This document shows positions 8,853-17,761 of a stretch of DNA of 64,000 nucleotides, in pieces. Each line of letters starts with the position of its first letter. Position 1 is the stretch's first letter. Made by a program: the position numbers and the translations under genes. This DNA is from CAYUMU01 sp964445985 (lineage in GTDB: Bacteria; Planctomycetota; Planctomycetia; Pirellulales; S012-138), in assembly GCA_964445985.1 (NCBI GenBank), contig CAYUMU010000010.1:1-64000 (forward strand). Direction: 5' to 3'. Below the pieces are notes generated by a model that had not been told where the DNA came from, made no database searches, and saw only the letters and a program-made list of their open reading frames with translations.

Positions 8853-8884
8853 GTACGACCACGGTAATATTACCAAGGTAGTAC
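8853..8884. promoter_or_regulatory. Candidate BlaI operator palindrome
   Basis: A 32-base imperfect palindrome centred at 8868/8869 with a perfect 12-base core, GGTAATATTACC (8863-8874), and outer arms GTACGACC and GGTAGTAC. Thirteen of 16 arm positions match. It lies directly upstream of the ribosome site of the repressor gene. Confidence 0.6.
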
Positions 8885-8958
8885 GAGCGGACGCAAGAGA
8901 ATTTTGGGCGAATATGCCAGGGTGCCAGGGATTGGCGGACGGCGGACAGCGAGGGGGG

Positions 8959-10293
8959 CTACGGCCGGGCCATCCGTGCCGCGAAGGGGTTGAGGGCAGA
9001 GGGCGAACCCATCGCCACGGGCAAGACCTGGCTGGCCGCGGGGTTGGCCGCGGCCTTCGGCCCGTTTGGCCGAGCCGCGGGTTCCAGCACCAGCCAGCGG
9101 CGATCTTTGAAGAGCACGCGATTGCGGAGCACGGCCGCAAACTCCGGCGAGATGCCTTGTTCTTCGCTGCCAAACAGCACTTCGCCGAGCTCGGTGATCG
9201 TGGGTTCGAGCAGTTCGCCCGTCAGCCGGAAGGCGGCCTGGGCCGCGGGGCTTTGCAGCGACGCGGTGAGAACTTGCTGCATTTTGGGATTATCGATGAC
9301 CAATTGGCGGACGATCCGCCACACCAGGGCTTGGAGTTCCTGGTCTTCAATAATGGCCGTCAGGCTTGATTTGAAAACCTGTTGCACCTCTTCGTTTTTG
9401 GCCGCGCTCGACACAATCCGCTGCACCGCGGCGAGCAGCTCTTCGGAGTTTTCTTCCATGACCGGCAGGGCGTCCTTTTCCAAGAACATCTGCCATTCTT
9501 GTTTCAGGCGGTCGCTCTTGGAAAGGAACGGCATGCTGTCTTTGAAGTAGGCCCAACCGAAGCCGACCAAGGACACCCGGCCCCAGAGCTCCTGGCCGAC
9601 CTCGGTCACAAGCGGCTCCAATTCTTTGCGGGCCGAGGGCAGGATTTGCTCTTTGACCAGGGGCAGAATCTGGTCTTCCACCAGGTCTTTTTGATAGCGG
9701 GCCGCGATGGCTTGCAGGGCTTCGCGATGGCTGAGCAGCACGGCGGGCAGATCGGCTTCCACCACCGCAATGGCGTCGCGGAGGCCTTGTTGCACGATGG
9801 GCCGCAGCGCCGCCACGATGGTTCCCTGATGCCGCTCCAAGGCGGCCGCCACCAGCGTTTGCACCTGGGCTCTTTTTTCGGGTGGCAAGAAAGTTTGCAC
9901 GGCCCAGGCAAAGTCGGTGGGGGTGCGGTGGTAGTTCAACCGAGCGCCCGCCAAAGTCGGCACGCCGGGGTAAAAGCGGACTTGAGCCTTGGTGACCCAG
10001 GCAATTTTGGCCGCCTGGCCGGTGTGGGGATCGGTGACCGCGGCGACTTCTCCCACGCGGCGGGGACGGTCTCCCTGATACCAGAAGACGGGATCGCCCA
10101 CGGCCAGCAGCGTTTGATTGGGAAAGGAAAGCGTGGCGGTGGAGGTTGGCCGGAGGGTGAAATCCCAGAGCTGATGGCCAAACTGGGCGGTCGATGTTCC
10201 TCGGGCGTCGAGCGAGCGACCCAGGTAGGCGATGCCCAGCGAAGCCAACAGCAACCACACCACCAATCCGCGAATCCAGGAGAGATGTTTCAC
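8959..10293 (-). CDS. Uncharacterised membrane-anchored protein, weakly MCE/MlaD-like
   Basis: A 444-residue protein that I cannot assign to a named family. One N-terminal membrane segment (about 8-26) is followed by a short stretch around residues 64-110 that vaguely recalls the MCE/MlaD pattern (GDPVFW then VGEV). A long helical region with many Glu, Gln and Leu residues (about 130-390) and a Pro/Ala-rich tail complete it. The architecture suggests a periplasmic helical protein tethered to the inner membrane. It starts 34 bp from the end of an unrelated spacer and is not obviously in an operon; the next gene on this strand is the BlaI repressor 74 bp past the operator. The start ATG is clear at 10293. 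Confidence 0.6.
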   Translation of the reverse strand: MKHLSWIRGLVVWLLLASLGIAYLGRSLDARGTSTAQFGHQLWDFTLRPTSTATLSFPNQTLLAVGDPVFWYQGDRPRRVGEVAAVTDPHTGQAAKIAWVTKAQVRFYPGVPTLAGARLNYHRTPTDFAWAVQTFLPPEKRAQVQTLVAAALERHQGTIVAALRPIVQQGLRDAIAVVEADLPAVLLSHREALQAIAARYQKDLVEDQILPLVKEQILPSARKELEPLVTEVGQELWGRVSLVGFGWAYFKDSMPFLSKSDRLKQEWQMFLEKDALPVMEENSEELLAAVQRIVSSAAKNEEVQQVFKSSLTAIIEDQELQALVWRIVRQLVIDNPKMQQVLTASLQSPAAQAAFRLTGELLEPTITELGEVLFGSEEQGISPEFAAVLRNRVLFKDRRWLVLEPAARPNGPKAAANPAASQVLPVAMGSPSALNPFAARMARP

Positions 10294-11111
10294 CGCGTCT
10301 TGCTCCGGATGGGAGAGGAAGTGCTGAACGCATTGGCCGCCGCTGCCCCGGGGCGCTACGAGCCTATTCGCCGTACCGTGGACATTATTGAAGTAAATCG
10401 GCTGGTGGCTAGGGGCTAGGTGGCTGGAGGCTAGGGATTGGGGATTGGAGGCTAGGAACTGGCGGAGGTGTGGGGCAGGTTGCGTGTGGGGGCGGGTTGT
10501 TGGCGTGATGGTTGTTGCTCCGCTGGCGGCAGGCTTACGCCACGGGCGTAAGCCTGCCGCCCCGGCTTCCTATATCTTCACTTTTGCCTAGGCCACAAAA
10601 GTGTGCCACTGTTTGAGTGCGAATCCGGCTTGCCGCCGTCAACGGCTTCCCACGCACTCAAGCCGCTTTAGCCCATGGCTGGGCAGATGATAGCGAGGAA
10701 CTGGCAGTTCCTTGGGAGCAGTGCGGAACCGCCGCCGACTTGGCCAACGGAGTAAACTGCCTCCCTCCGCTGCCGCACTGCTTGTGGTCGTGGCAAGCTG
10801 GTTCTGAATGGAAGACGCATTCGACCGCAAGCAGTGGCACACGGGCGGGAAGTGCGGGGCGGGGTTGGTTTTGGTTCTTGCGGGGCTGGGGCGGATTGGA
10901 TTGCAAATTGAGCATTGAGGAAAGGCGAATTGTTTGATGAGAAGTGATAGGAGCAATTTGCCAGAAAACCTCGGACGGACCTATAGGTATTTTTTCTGGG
11001 TTGGCTATTTTTTTTTGCGCGCGGGGGTTGGTTGTTCTGTTTTTTTGGCTGGGTGTTTTGGGTTCTTGGCCGAGGTGGCCAAGGTAGGGCGGCGCGAATT
11101 TTTTTTGCTAC
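10294..11111. other. Long G/T-skewed intergenic region
   Basis: No gene recognised in about 800 bases. The part near 10390-10500 is a run of GGCTAGGGG-like units. A near-perfect 37-base palindrome sits at 10525-10561. The stretch 10900-11111 on the plus strand is G/T-rich with runs of 7-9 T, and holds a 7-bp hairpin (CTTGGCC/GGCCAAG) at 11065-11083. Open frames here do not resemble proteins. Confidence 0.5.
10525..10561. repeat. REP-like palindrome, 17-bp arms
   Basis: Perfect 17-base arms (10525-10541 and 10545-10561) around a three-base loop; the inner part reads CTTACGCC/GGCGTAAG. A shorter relative is at 48175-48194. Confidence 0.7.
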
Positions 11112-12614
11112 TCAGCTTCGCATTTTGCATTCCTGTTCGTTATCCAGCGGGTAGATTGGGCGTCGGAGGCGGTGGAATGTGTAATTGCCGAGGTCGGGTC
11201 GGTGCACGCCGGGGGTGTCGGCGTCGAAAATGTGGGCTGCCATTGGACCGAGGTCGGCCCGAAAGTGGACCGCGCTTTTGACGACGAGCAAACTTCGCAA
11301 TTCGGGCGTGACGCCTACGATCCGCAGTTGCTGGCTATCGAGCAGTTGGGTGCGCTGCGAAATGACCACGACTTCCACTCCACCCACGATCAGCAGCGCC
11401 GTGGGGCCGAGGCGGCCTTCCAGCCCTAGCCGCATGGGGCCGGCGTGCACAAAGCGGCCATCGCACAAGCAGCGCACATACGCCGTGGTTTCAATGGGGC
11501 TACCGTGGCGGTTGTCGGTCTTGCCACCCAGGCGAACTGGGATGGTTTGGCCGACGCCGGCGGCGTGCGCTTGGGCCGCGGTTTCGGGGTCGAAGATCAG
11601 CCCTACGGTGGCGTTTTCCACGCCGGCTTCGATGAGTGCCTGGAGGATGACGGTGCCGTCGGCCGGGGCGCCGCCGCCGGGGTTGTCGGAGCCGTCGGCG
11701 TAGATGACCAGGCCGTCGTGGTGGTTGCGGACAAACTCGATCAGCGTGGGGACGGGCATCAGTTCTGGCCGTAGTTCGTCGCGTAACGCCCAGAGTTCGC
11801 TGGCGAGCCGGTCGGCGGAGGCCGCGGCCAACGCCTGGTCGCCGTTGGTGGTGACCAGCGTGCTGACACCGGCGTCGCGAATGTCGGCAAAGGGGAAGCC
11901 CATGGCGACGGTGGCGGTGAGCACGCCGGGCTCGGCTTCGAGGGCATGGACCTTGGCCATGAGGCCGCGCATGGGTTCGCGGAGGGTGCACTGCTTGGGT
12001 GGCAAGGTGATGAGGGGGAGTTGGCGAAAGGCCTGGGTGGGCCGGACCTCGCCCCGCAGCGTGCGGACCATGAGCCATACTGCTTCGCGGCCGCGTTCGC
12101 GCATATCGATGTGCGGGTAGGTATCGAAGCCGATCAGGCAATCGGCATGCTCCGCCATGGCCGCGGTGATGTTGGCGTGCAGATCGAGCGTGGCGAACAG
12201 GGGCTTGTCGGCCCCGATGGCCTGGCGGACGGCCGCCAAGATGGCTCCCTCGGCGTCTTCGTGGTTTTGGCTGACCATTGCGCCGTGGAGGTCGAGGACC
12301 ACGCCGTCGAAGGCTCCGGCGGCTGCAATTCGCTCCAGGATCAGGCCCAGCAGGGTGTCGAGGGCGGCCTGTTCGACCACGCCGGAGGGCTGCGCGCTGG
12401 CGTTGAGCAGGGGTTCCAATTCCACGCGGGCTTCGGCGGCCGCTTCCAGGTATCCGCCGTGGATGGTGCCGGTGCCGCGGTATCGCTGGCGAATGGCGTC
12501 GCCGCCGGGAAAATCGAGCTCGCACTGGCTGTCGCGGGCAAAGTCTGGCAGCCGGGTGAGCGATTGAACGAAGGTGTTGGTTTCGTGCTGAATGCCAGCG
12601 GTAAGAATGCGCAT
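11112..12614 (-). CDS. M81-family metallopeptidase (MlrC/microcystinase C-like)
   Basis: A 500-residue protein starting MRILTAGIQHETNTF. The HETNTF motif at residues 10-15, LDLHGAMVS near 110 and DLHANIT near 147 are hallmarks of the M81/MlrC family, which binds zinc and cleaves linear peptides or similar amide substrates. A C-terminal domain follows from about residue 300 (SDNPGGGAPADGT), also typical. Family members are common in planctomycetes, where they are not linked to cyanotoxins; the real substrate here is unknown. No signal peptide, so cytosolic. It is not closely linked to other genes. Confidence 0.85.
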   Translation of the reverse strand: MRILTAGIQHETNTFVQSLTRLPDFARDSQCELDFPGGDAIRQRYRGTGTIHGGYLEAAAEARVELEPLLNASAQPSGVVEQAALDTLLGLILERIAAAGAFDGVVLDLHGAMVSQNHEDAEGAILAAVRQAIGADKPLFATLDLHANITAAMAEHADCLIGFDTYPHIDMRERGREAVWLMVRTLRGEVRPTQAFRQLPLITLPPKQCTLREPMRGLMAKVHALEAEPGVLTATVAMGFPFADIRDAGVSTLVTTNGDQALAAASADRLASELWALRDELRPELMPVPTLIEFVRNHHDGLVIYADGSDNPGGGAPADGTVILQALIEAGVENATVGLIFDPETAAQAHAAGVGQTIPVRLGGKTDNRHGSPIETTAYVRCLCDGRFVHAGPMRLGLEGRLGPTALLIVGGVEVVVISQRTQLLDSQQLRIVGVTPELRSLLVVKSAVHFRADLGPMAAHIFDADTPGVHRPDLGNYTFHRLRRPIYPLDNEQECKMRS

Positions 12615-12803
12615 GAGAGGCGGAACCCAGGAGGGGGACGGTGGGAGTTCACAAGGCGCGATGGCAACGCGGCCGGCAACCGGAGGGTGAGGGAAATCGC
12701 CGACGCCATGGGCTGAAACCCCTTTCGAGGTGAAATGCGGATGCGTTCGCGGCGCTCATTCAGGTCCAAGCCGATGTTGATTGCCGAGTGGTATCCGCCG
12801 CGT

Positions 12804-12855
12804 CTGGATTCCCGCCCTCGTCTTCACGAGGGCAGGTTCTTCGCGGGAATGACGG
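12804..12855. repeat. REP-type palindrome, long variant
   Basis: Outer arms ATTCCCGC and GCGGGAAT enclose an inner hairpin CCTCGT-CTTC-ACGAGG. A near-identical long variant is at 23444-23492; short relatives are at 24414-24432 and 38365-38392. Confidence 0.7.
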
Positions 12856-12872
12856 GATTCCGGGCTGGCGGC

Positions 12873-15017
12873 TTAGTTGGCCGTGGGGGGTTCGGAGGGG
12901 GCTGGGCCATCTTCGTTGGTGGTAGGCGGCGTGGACGGGGCGCGCTCCGACTTCAGGCGGTCGGACGAGGATAACGCCGACAGTCGCTCGCGAAGTTGCT
13001 TCGCTCGCAGCAAGTTGCCGTGGCGCTGCGAGGTGGTCTCTTGGTCGTAGATGTCGAACGCCTGTTGATAACTATCGATGGCCGCGAGGATGTCGCCTTG
13101 GCTTTCCGCTTGTTGGCCGAGGGCTTCGAGCGAGCGAGCGAGGTTGTATCGCGCGGCGCGGCTCCAGGGTCCGTCGGGCCGTTCCTCAAGAATCTGATCG
13201 CGGAAATACTCCACGGCCGTGAGATAATCTTCGCGTTCGAAGGCGAGCGAGCCCAACCAGACGGTGGCCGTTCGTTTGCCGGTGCGAATTCGATTCAGAA
13301 CCTGGTCGGCATCGATATTGAGGCCGCGGCGTTGTTCTTCTCGAAACTGCTTTTCCCAGGTGTCAATGTGCCGATTGACGGGCCGGCCATATTGCAGGTA
13401 GGTGGCCGCGGTGCGATCGACGCCGTGAGCGTGGGAAGTGGCGAGTTGCACGCCCCGGGCTGTCTCATCGAGTTTGCCCAGATCTTCGGGCACCTGGGTT
13501 TTGGCCACGCCGGCATCGCGGAATTGCAGCATGCGACCTTTCCAGAGCACGCCAGCAATTCGGGGCGGGAGCGGTTTGGCTTGCTGTGGGGGGATGCCGG
13601 ACTCTTCCTCGGCCTTTTTTCTCATTTCTTGAATAAAGGGGGGATCGATATCCAGGTTGCGGCGGCCGGTTTCGACGATGCCGGGCAGGGTAAAGATTTC
13701 CAGTTCTTCGCTCAGCCGCCGGCGCAAGGCGTCTTGGGCCTGGCGGTCTTGCGGGTTGAGCGCTTGCTGGAACTGGGGATCGAACAGCCGTCGCGTGTTT
13801 TCGAGGCAGACGAGCGGGTAATGCCAGATTCGCGTTTCGCCCACGTGGTCGAAGGTGTTGAGTTCGCGGGCCAATTCAGACGGTTTGACGGTGAGCACCA
13901 ATTGATCGTCGCCCGCGAGTTGATCTTCGAGGCGGTGCATGCGGCGGGAGACAAATTGCGGGGAGGCTTCCACGAACGCGATGACTTTCTGAATGTCTTT
14001 GGCTTCTACCGGATAGCGAATCTGACTGGTGGAAATATCCAATTGCCGCAGCAGGCCGTCATCGGCGGCGACTTGCTTGAGCGTTGCCACCGGGACCCCC
14101 TCGGGACCGGGAATGGGCAAGCCCAGGTTGTGATCGAAGAGATACAGCTCGCCGTTGTGCATGAGGGCGGGAATCCAGGGCTTGATCACCTCGGGGCGGG
14201 CGGGGTCGGGGTAACCGAGCATGACCACGTTGAGGCCCTGCTGGCGGGCGAGCAGCATGAAGATCCAGGCCCTGGTTTGCGGCTCGCCCCGGCCGAGCAG
14301 GATGGAGCTGGGGGTGCTGTCGACCACTTTTTCTTCGCTGGAATCTTCCAGCTGGATGTTGCGCATGGTCCAGTCGAACATGGCCTGGGCGAGGACGAGA
14401 TCGTCGAGGCCATGCCGGCCGAGGCCGTTGCCAATGTTGCGGCACCAGACGGCTTCTTGCAGTTGGAACCCGTCTTCGCGCAGGAACTGCAGGGAGTCGA
14501 TATTGCCGTAGTACGCCAGCAATTGGGGCGGAAGGGCCTGATTTTGAATGGTTTCGACCACCAGGGGATCGGGCTGCCAGTTGTCTTTGACGTCTTTGCG
14601 ACGTTGCGACCATTGGTTGAGCCGTTCGACGAGGGTGGACGAAATATCTTGGAACTGGAAGTCCTCCAGGTGGCCCAGCATGCTGGTGACGTTTTCCAAC
14701 TGCTTGTTGGAACGAACCTCGAGCCCAAACTCGGCCTGTTCGAAGAGCGGCTTGGAAGACGCGGGGCGAGATATGCCCCAGACGATCAGCAGCAGCGCCA
14801 CGCCGGCGATGGTGGAAAACCAGAGCGGGTACTTGCGGAAGGTTTCGCGGAACCGTTCCCAGGCGCCCGGCGTGGTTTTTTCTTGCACCACGCCCCGGCG
14901 ACCGATCTTGCGCCGCGGCGCTGGCTCGGCAGCGGGCGAACCCAGCCCCGCAGGCTGGCCGGCGGCCGGAAGGTTTTTGGAAGGCGGATCGTGGGGTTGC
15001 TGAGAATCACTGGGCAT
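12873..15017 (-). CDS. Membrane protein with transglutaminase-like fold and C-terminal TPR-like region
   Basis: A 714-residue protein. After a Pro-rich cytoplasmic N-terminus there is one membrane segment (about 50-70, WFSTIAGVALLLIVWGI). The extracytoplasmic part includes a region around 190-290 that looks like a transglutaminase-type fold (DWTMRNIQ, then TRAWIFMLLARQQGLNVVM), but the position where a catalytic Cys is expected reads GEPQTR, so it is probably not a protease. The C-terminal ~120 residues resemble TPR repeats (YLTAVEYFRDQI; ARYNLARSLEAL; ILAAIDSYQQAF). The ATG at 15017 overlaps the last codons of kdsA by 11 bp, showing translational coupling. I do not recognise a named family. 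Confidence 0.65.
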   Translation of the reverse strand: MPSDSQQPHDPPSKNLPAAGQPAGLGSPAAEPAPRRKIGRRGVVQEKTTPGAWERFRETFRKYPLWFSTIAGVALLLIVWGISRPASSKPLFEQAEFGLEVRSNKQLENVTSMLGHLEDFQFQDISSTLVERLNQWSQRRKDVKDNWQPDPLVVETIQNQALPPQLLAYYGNIDSLQFLREDGFQLQEAVWCRNIGNGLGRHGLDDLVLAQAMFDWTMRNIQLEDSSEEKVVDSTPSSILLGRGEPQTRAWIFMLLARQQGLNVVMLGYPDPARPEVIKPWIPALMHNGELYLFDHNLGLPIPGPEGVPVATLKQVAADDGLLRQLDISTSQIRYPVEAKDIQKVIAFVEASPQFVSRRMHRLEDQLAGDDQLVLTVKPSELARELNTFDHVGETRIWHYPLVCLENTRRLFDPQFQQALNPQDRQAQDALRRRLSEELEIFTLPGIVETGRRNLDIDPPFIQEMRKKAEEESGIPPQQAKPLPPRIAGVLWKGRMLQFRDAGVAKTQVPEDLGKLDETARGVQLATSHAHGVDRTAATYLQYGRPVNRHIDTWEKQFREEQRRGLNIDADQVLNRIRTGKRTATVWLGSLAFEREDYLTAVEYFRDQILEERPDGPWSRAARYNLARSLEALGQQAESQGDILAAIDSYQQAFDIYDQETTSQRHGNLLRAKQLRERLSALSSSDRLKSERAPSTPPTTNEDGPAPSEPPTAN

Positions 15018-15843
15018 GGAGTTGTTCCACGGCTTCACGGATACGAAGAATGCGCCGCAGGAGCGGCGCGAAGTCAGCTAACGGAATCATATTGGGTCCA
15101 TCGCTCGGCGCGTCGTCGGGCGAGGGGTGGGTCTCAAAAAACAGGGCATCGGCGCCGGCGGCCACGGCGGCTCGGGCGAGGGGCTCGACCATTGCCCGAT
15201 TGCCACCGGTGGCATGCCCTAGCCCGCCGGGCTCTTGCACGCTGTGGGTGGCGTCGAACATGACGGGGGCTCCGAGCGCCTGCATTTGGGGGATGGCGCG
15301 CATGTCGTTGACCAGGCGGCCGTAGCCGAAGGTGGTTCCGCGTTCGCACAGGATGACGTTCTGGCAGCCGCCGGCGTTGAGCTTGCCGAGGACGTGCCGC
15401 ATATCGCCCGGCGCGACAAATTGCGGTTTTTTGGCGTTCACGGCGCGACCGGTTTTGGCGGCGGCGAGGAGGAGATCTGTCTGGCGGGCGAGGAAGGCGG
15501 GAATTTGCAACAGATCGCAAACGTCGCCCGCGGAGCCGGCCTGGTTGGCTTCGTGAATATCGGTGGTGACCGGCAGCCCCGTGTTCTGGCGAACTTCGGC
15601 CAGGATGCGGAGGCCGACCTCGAGGCCGGGGCCGTGGTAGGCGTCGACGCTGGTGCGATTGGCTTTATCGAACGAGGCTTTGAACACGATTGGCAGGTTC
15701 AACTCAGCTTTGATCTGGGCCAAACGGTCGGCAATTTTGAGCGTATGCTCGCGGCTTTCGATCACGCAGGGGCCTGCCACCACCATCAGCGGCTGACCGG
15801 TTCCACAACTGTACGCTCCGACTTTGGCTGGGTTGTTCGTCAC
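15007..15843 (-). CDS. kdsA: 3-deoxy-8-phosphooctulonate synthase
   Basis: A 278-residue KDO-8-phosphate synthase. It has AGPCVIES near the N-terminus (PEP binding), FKASFDKANR at about 56-65, a TDIHE motif near 94, and FDATHSVQ near 195. The enzyme condenses PEP with arabinose 5-phosphate in the cytosol to make the KDO precursor, which implies lipopolysaccharide-type outer-membrane glycolipid in this organism. The GTG at 15843 is chosen because AAGGG lies six bases upstream and the length then fits the family; another GTG at 15867 is possible. The next gene overlaps its stop. Confidence 0.92.
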   Translation of the reverse strand: MTNNPAKVGAYSCGTGQPLMVVAGPCVIESREHTLKIADRLAQIKAELNLPIVFKASFDKANRTSVDAYHGPGLEVGLRILAEVRQNTGLPVTTDIHEANQAGSAGDVCDLLQIPAFLARQTDLLLAAAKTGRAVNAKKPQFVAPGDMRHVLGKLNAGGCQNVILCERGTTFGYGRLVNDMRAIPQMQALGAPVMFDATHSVQEPGGLGHATGGNRAMVEPLARAAVAAGADALFFETHPSPDDAPSDGPNMIPLADFAPLLRRILRIREAVEQLHAQ

Positions 15844-15900
15844 GCGATTCCCTTCTTGAGAACGCACAGGAATAGGCTTGGCTGGGGAAGTGATTCTATG

Positions 15901-16935
15901 TTAGCTATTGGCGACGGGATCGTGGGAGGCGTTGGCCACGAAGCCATGTTCCTTGGCCCAACTTTCGGGCGCCACCATTCGCAATCGGCCTGGTATCACG
16001 TCGACTTCCAAGGGTAAATAGCCAACCGGGTCGCCATCGGCCTGAACGGGCGTGGGCAAATCGGCTTCCACGCGAAATTTACGTAACCGCGTCATTGTGC
16101 AATCTTTCTGACCCCCGATCCGCTGCCGCAGCACCGCGAACAGGTACTTCACCGCCTGCCACAATGATCCTCGCCGCAACGTGCATAAATCGAGGCAGCC
16201 ATCGGTTCCGCTGGCCGAGGGCGTGAACTTCAACCCCCAGGCGTAGCAGGGCAAATTGAAGGCAAACGCCCAACGGGCACGCAGGGGCGACGACAATTGG
16301 GCCGCGAGGGCGTCGGGCTCCGTCGGCTCGTCCCAGTATAATCGCAACTCCGGGTATTCGTAGGTACGTATCGTGTTCAGAATTGGTTTGGCATACGATA
16401 ATTGCGTGATGTTGCCCGCGCGACGGGAATGAAGCCGATGAATGACCTCGGCATCGAATCCGCAACTCACCATCAGCAGGAAAATCCGCTCCATGGTGGG
16501 GCTATCTGGCCTGGAGGGATGGACGGCCGAGCGCAGCCGGCCGACATCGAGCTGAACCACGGCGCCGCGAACCAGGGCCGAAACGACTTGCTCCAAGTCT
16601 TTCAATTGCAGGTACTTGGCGAACAAGTTTTCCGTTCCGATGGGGAGCACCGCCAGCGGGATTTCGGGGGGCATGCGATTGGCGAGCAGGGAGATGGTGC
16701 CGTCGCCGCCGGCGCCGACCACGGCCCTGAGTTCGCCCCGGGCCTGAAGTTCGCTGGCCAGGGCCGAGGTTTCGTCCAAGTTGGAAAAAACTTGGACCTT
16801 GAGACCTTGGGCGGTGAGCAGTTCGACGGCCGTGGCGACCAGCGCCTGCCGACCGGGGCGGCCGGCGCTGGGATTGACCGAGATCAGCACGGCCTTGGCC
16901 TCGGCCGGAATATATTGCAAACAGGGGGGCTGCAT
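15901..16935 (-). CDS. Diacylglycerol/lipid kinase family protein (YegS/LCB5-like)
   Basis: A 344-residue protein of the DAG-kinase catalytic family. The nucleotide-binding glycine motif GGDGTI is at about 78-83 and GTENLFAKYL at about 99-108. An all-beta C-terminal domain follows, ending with the QADGDPVGY element typical of YegS-type proteins. It likely phosphorylates a lipid hydroxyl at the membrane, the substrate being unknown. The ATG at 16935 is clear. It precedes kdsA on the same strand (57 bp), so both may belong to an envelope lipid unit. Confidence 0.85.
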   Translation of the reverse strand: MQPPCLQYIPAEAKAVLISVNPSAGRPGRQALVATAVELLTAQGLKVQVFSNLDETSALASELQARGELRAVVGAGGDGTISLLANRMPPEIPLAVLPIGTENLFAKYLQLKDLEQVVSALVRGAVVQLDVGRLRSAVHPSRPDSPTMERIFLLMVSCGFDAEVIHRLHSRRAGNITQLSYAKPILNTIRTYEYPELRLYWDEPTEPDALAAQLSSPLRARWAFAFNLPCYAWGLKFTPSASGTDGCLDLCTLRRGSLWQAVKYLFAVLRQRIGGQKDCTMTRLRKFRVEADLPTPVQADGDPVGYLPLEVDVIPGRLRMVAPESWAKEHGFVANASHDPVANS

Positions 16936-17126
16936 GAAGCTATTCTAGCTCCGGGGCGTTTTACTTACGGACGGAAAATTGAGCGCGCGGAATATGCCCG
17001 CGGAGGACGAACCTGGACGGGCCGACCGCGGACTTTGATAATGCAACGGTTGCCCTGGGGCAACTCCCCCCTTTGCTTCCTCCATCCCCACCATCCCCAC
17101 TAGCCGGGCCAGCCACCTGAGTGCTT

Positions 17127-17744
17127 ATGATCGCGATTGTTGATTACGGAATGGGCAACCTGCGGAGCGTGGAAAAGGCCTTCGCCAAGGTGGGGCACAC
17201 CGCGACCATTACCAACGATCCGGCCGATATTCGCCGGGCCGACAAAGTGGTGCTGCCCGGCGTGGGGGCTTTTGGCGACGCCATTGCCGAGTTGCGTCGC
17301 CGCGAGCTGGTGGAACCGATTCAAGCGGCCGCCGCCGAGGGGAAGCCCTTTTTGGGGATTTGCCTGGGCCTGCAGCTGCTGTTCGACGTGGGCTATGAAG
17401 ACGGGGAGCACATCGGCCTGGGCATTGTGCCGGGGAAGGTGGTGCGTTTCGACATTCCGGCGAGCTACAAAGTGCCCCACATGGGCTGGAACCAGTTGCG
17501 GTTTCCCCAGGAAACCGAGCGAGCCCCCATCTTTGCCGGCTTGCCTGAGGGCGTGCATGTGTACTTCGTCCACTCTTATTACGTGGCGCCGGAAGACAGC
17601 AGCGTAACGGCGGCGACCACGGAGTACGGCATACCCTTTACCGCGGCGATCCGGCGAGGGAATCTGTTTGCCACGCAGTTTCACCCCGAGAAGAGCCAGG
17701 CCGATGGTCTGAAGATTTTGGAGAATTTTGCCCGGCTGAGTTAA
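17127..17744 (+). CDS. hisH: Imidazole glycerol phosphate synthase, glutamine amidotransferase subunit
   Basis: A 205-residue class I glutamine amidotransferase. The nucleophile elbow is GICLGLQLL (Cys near residue 78) and the His/Glu pair is FHPEKSQ near 187-193. The N-terminus IAIVDYGMGNLRSV is diagnostic of HisH. It supplies ammonia to HisF for histidine and AICAR formation in the cytosol. HisF is not encoded nearby, so the his genes are dispersed. ATG at 17127 is preferred; an in-frame GTG lies six bases earlier at 17121. Confidence 0.93.
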   Translation: MIAIVDYGMGNLRSVEKAFAKVGHTATITNDPADIRRADKVVLPGVGAFGDAIAELRRRELVEPIQAAAAEGKPFLGICLGLQLLFDVGYEDGEHIGLGIVPGKVVRFDIPASYKVPHMGWNQLRFPQETERAPIFAGLPEGVHVYFVHSYYVAPEDSSVTAATTEYGIPFTAAIRRGNLFATQFHPEKSQADGLKILENFARLS

Positions 17745-17761
17745 GACCCTTCCAGGTCCTG

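Noticed and set aside
10617..10956. Open frames of about 100 codons in the 10.3-11.1 kb spacer
   Set aside because: Both strands are open over the same bases, and the translations are Ser/Pro/Arg-rich without motifs or ribosome sites.
11065..11083. 7-bp hairpin considered as a terminator for the M81 gene
   Set aside because: On the minus strand it is not followed by a T run.
12996..15263. Very long plus-strand open frame (755 codons) opposite the transglutaminase-like and kdsA genes
   Set aside because: It mirrors well-recognised genes on the other strand, and its translation has no family pattern. High GC leaves antisense frames open.
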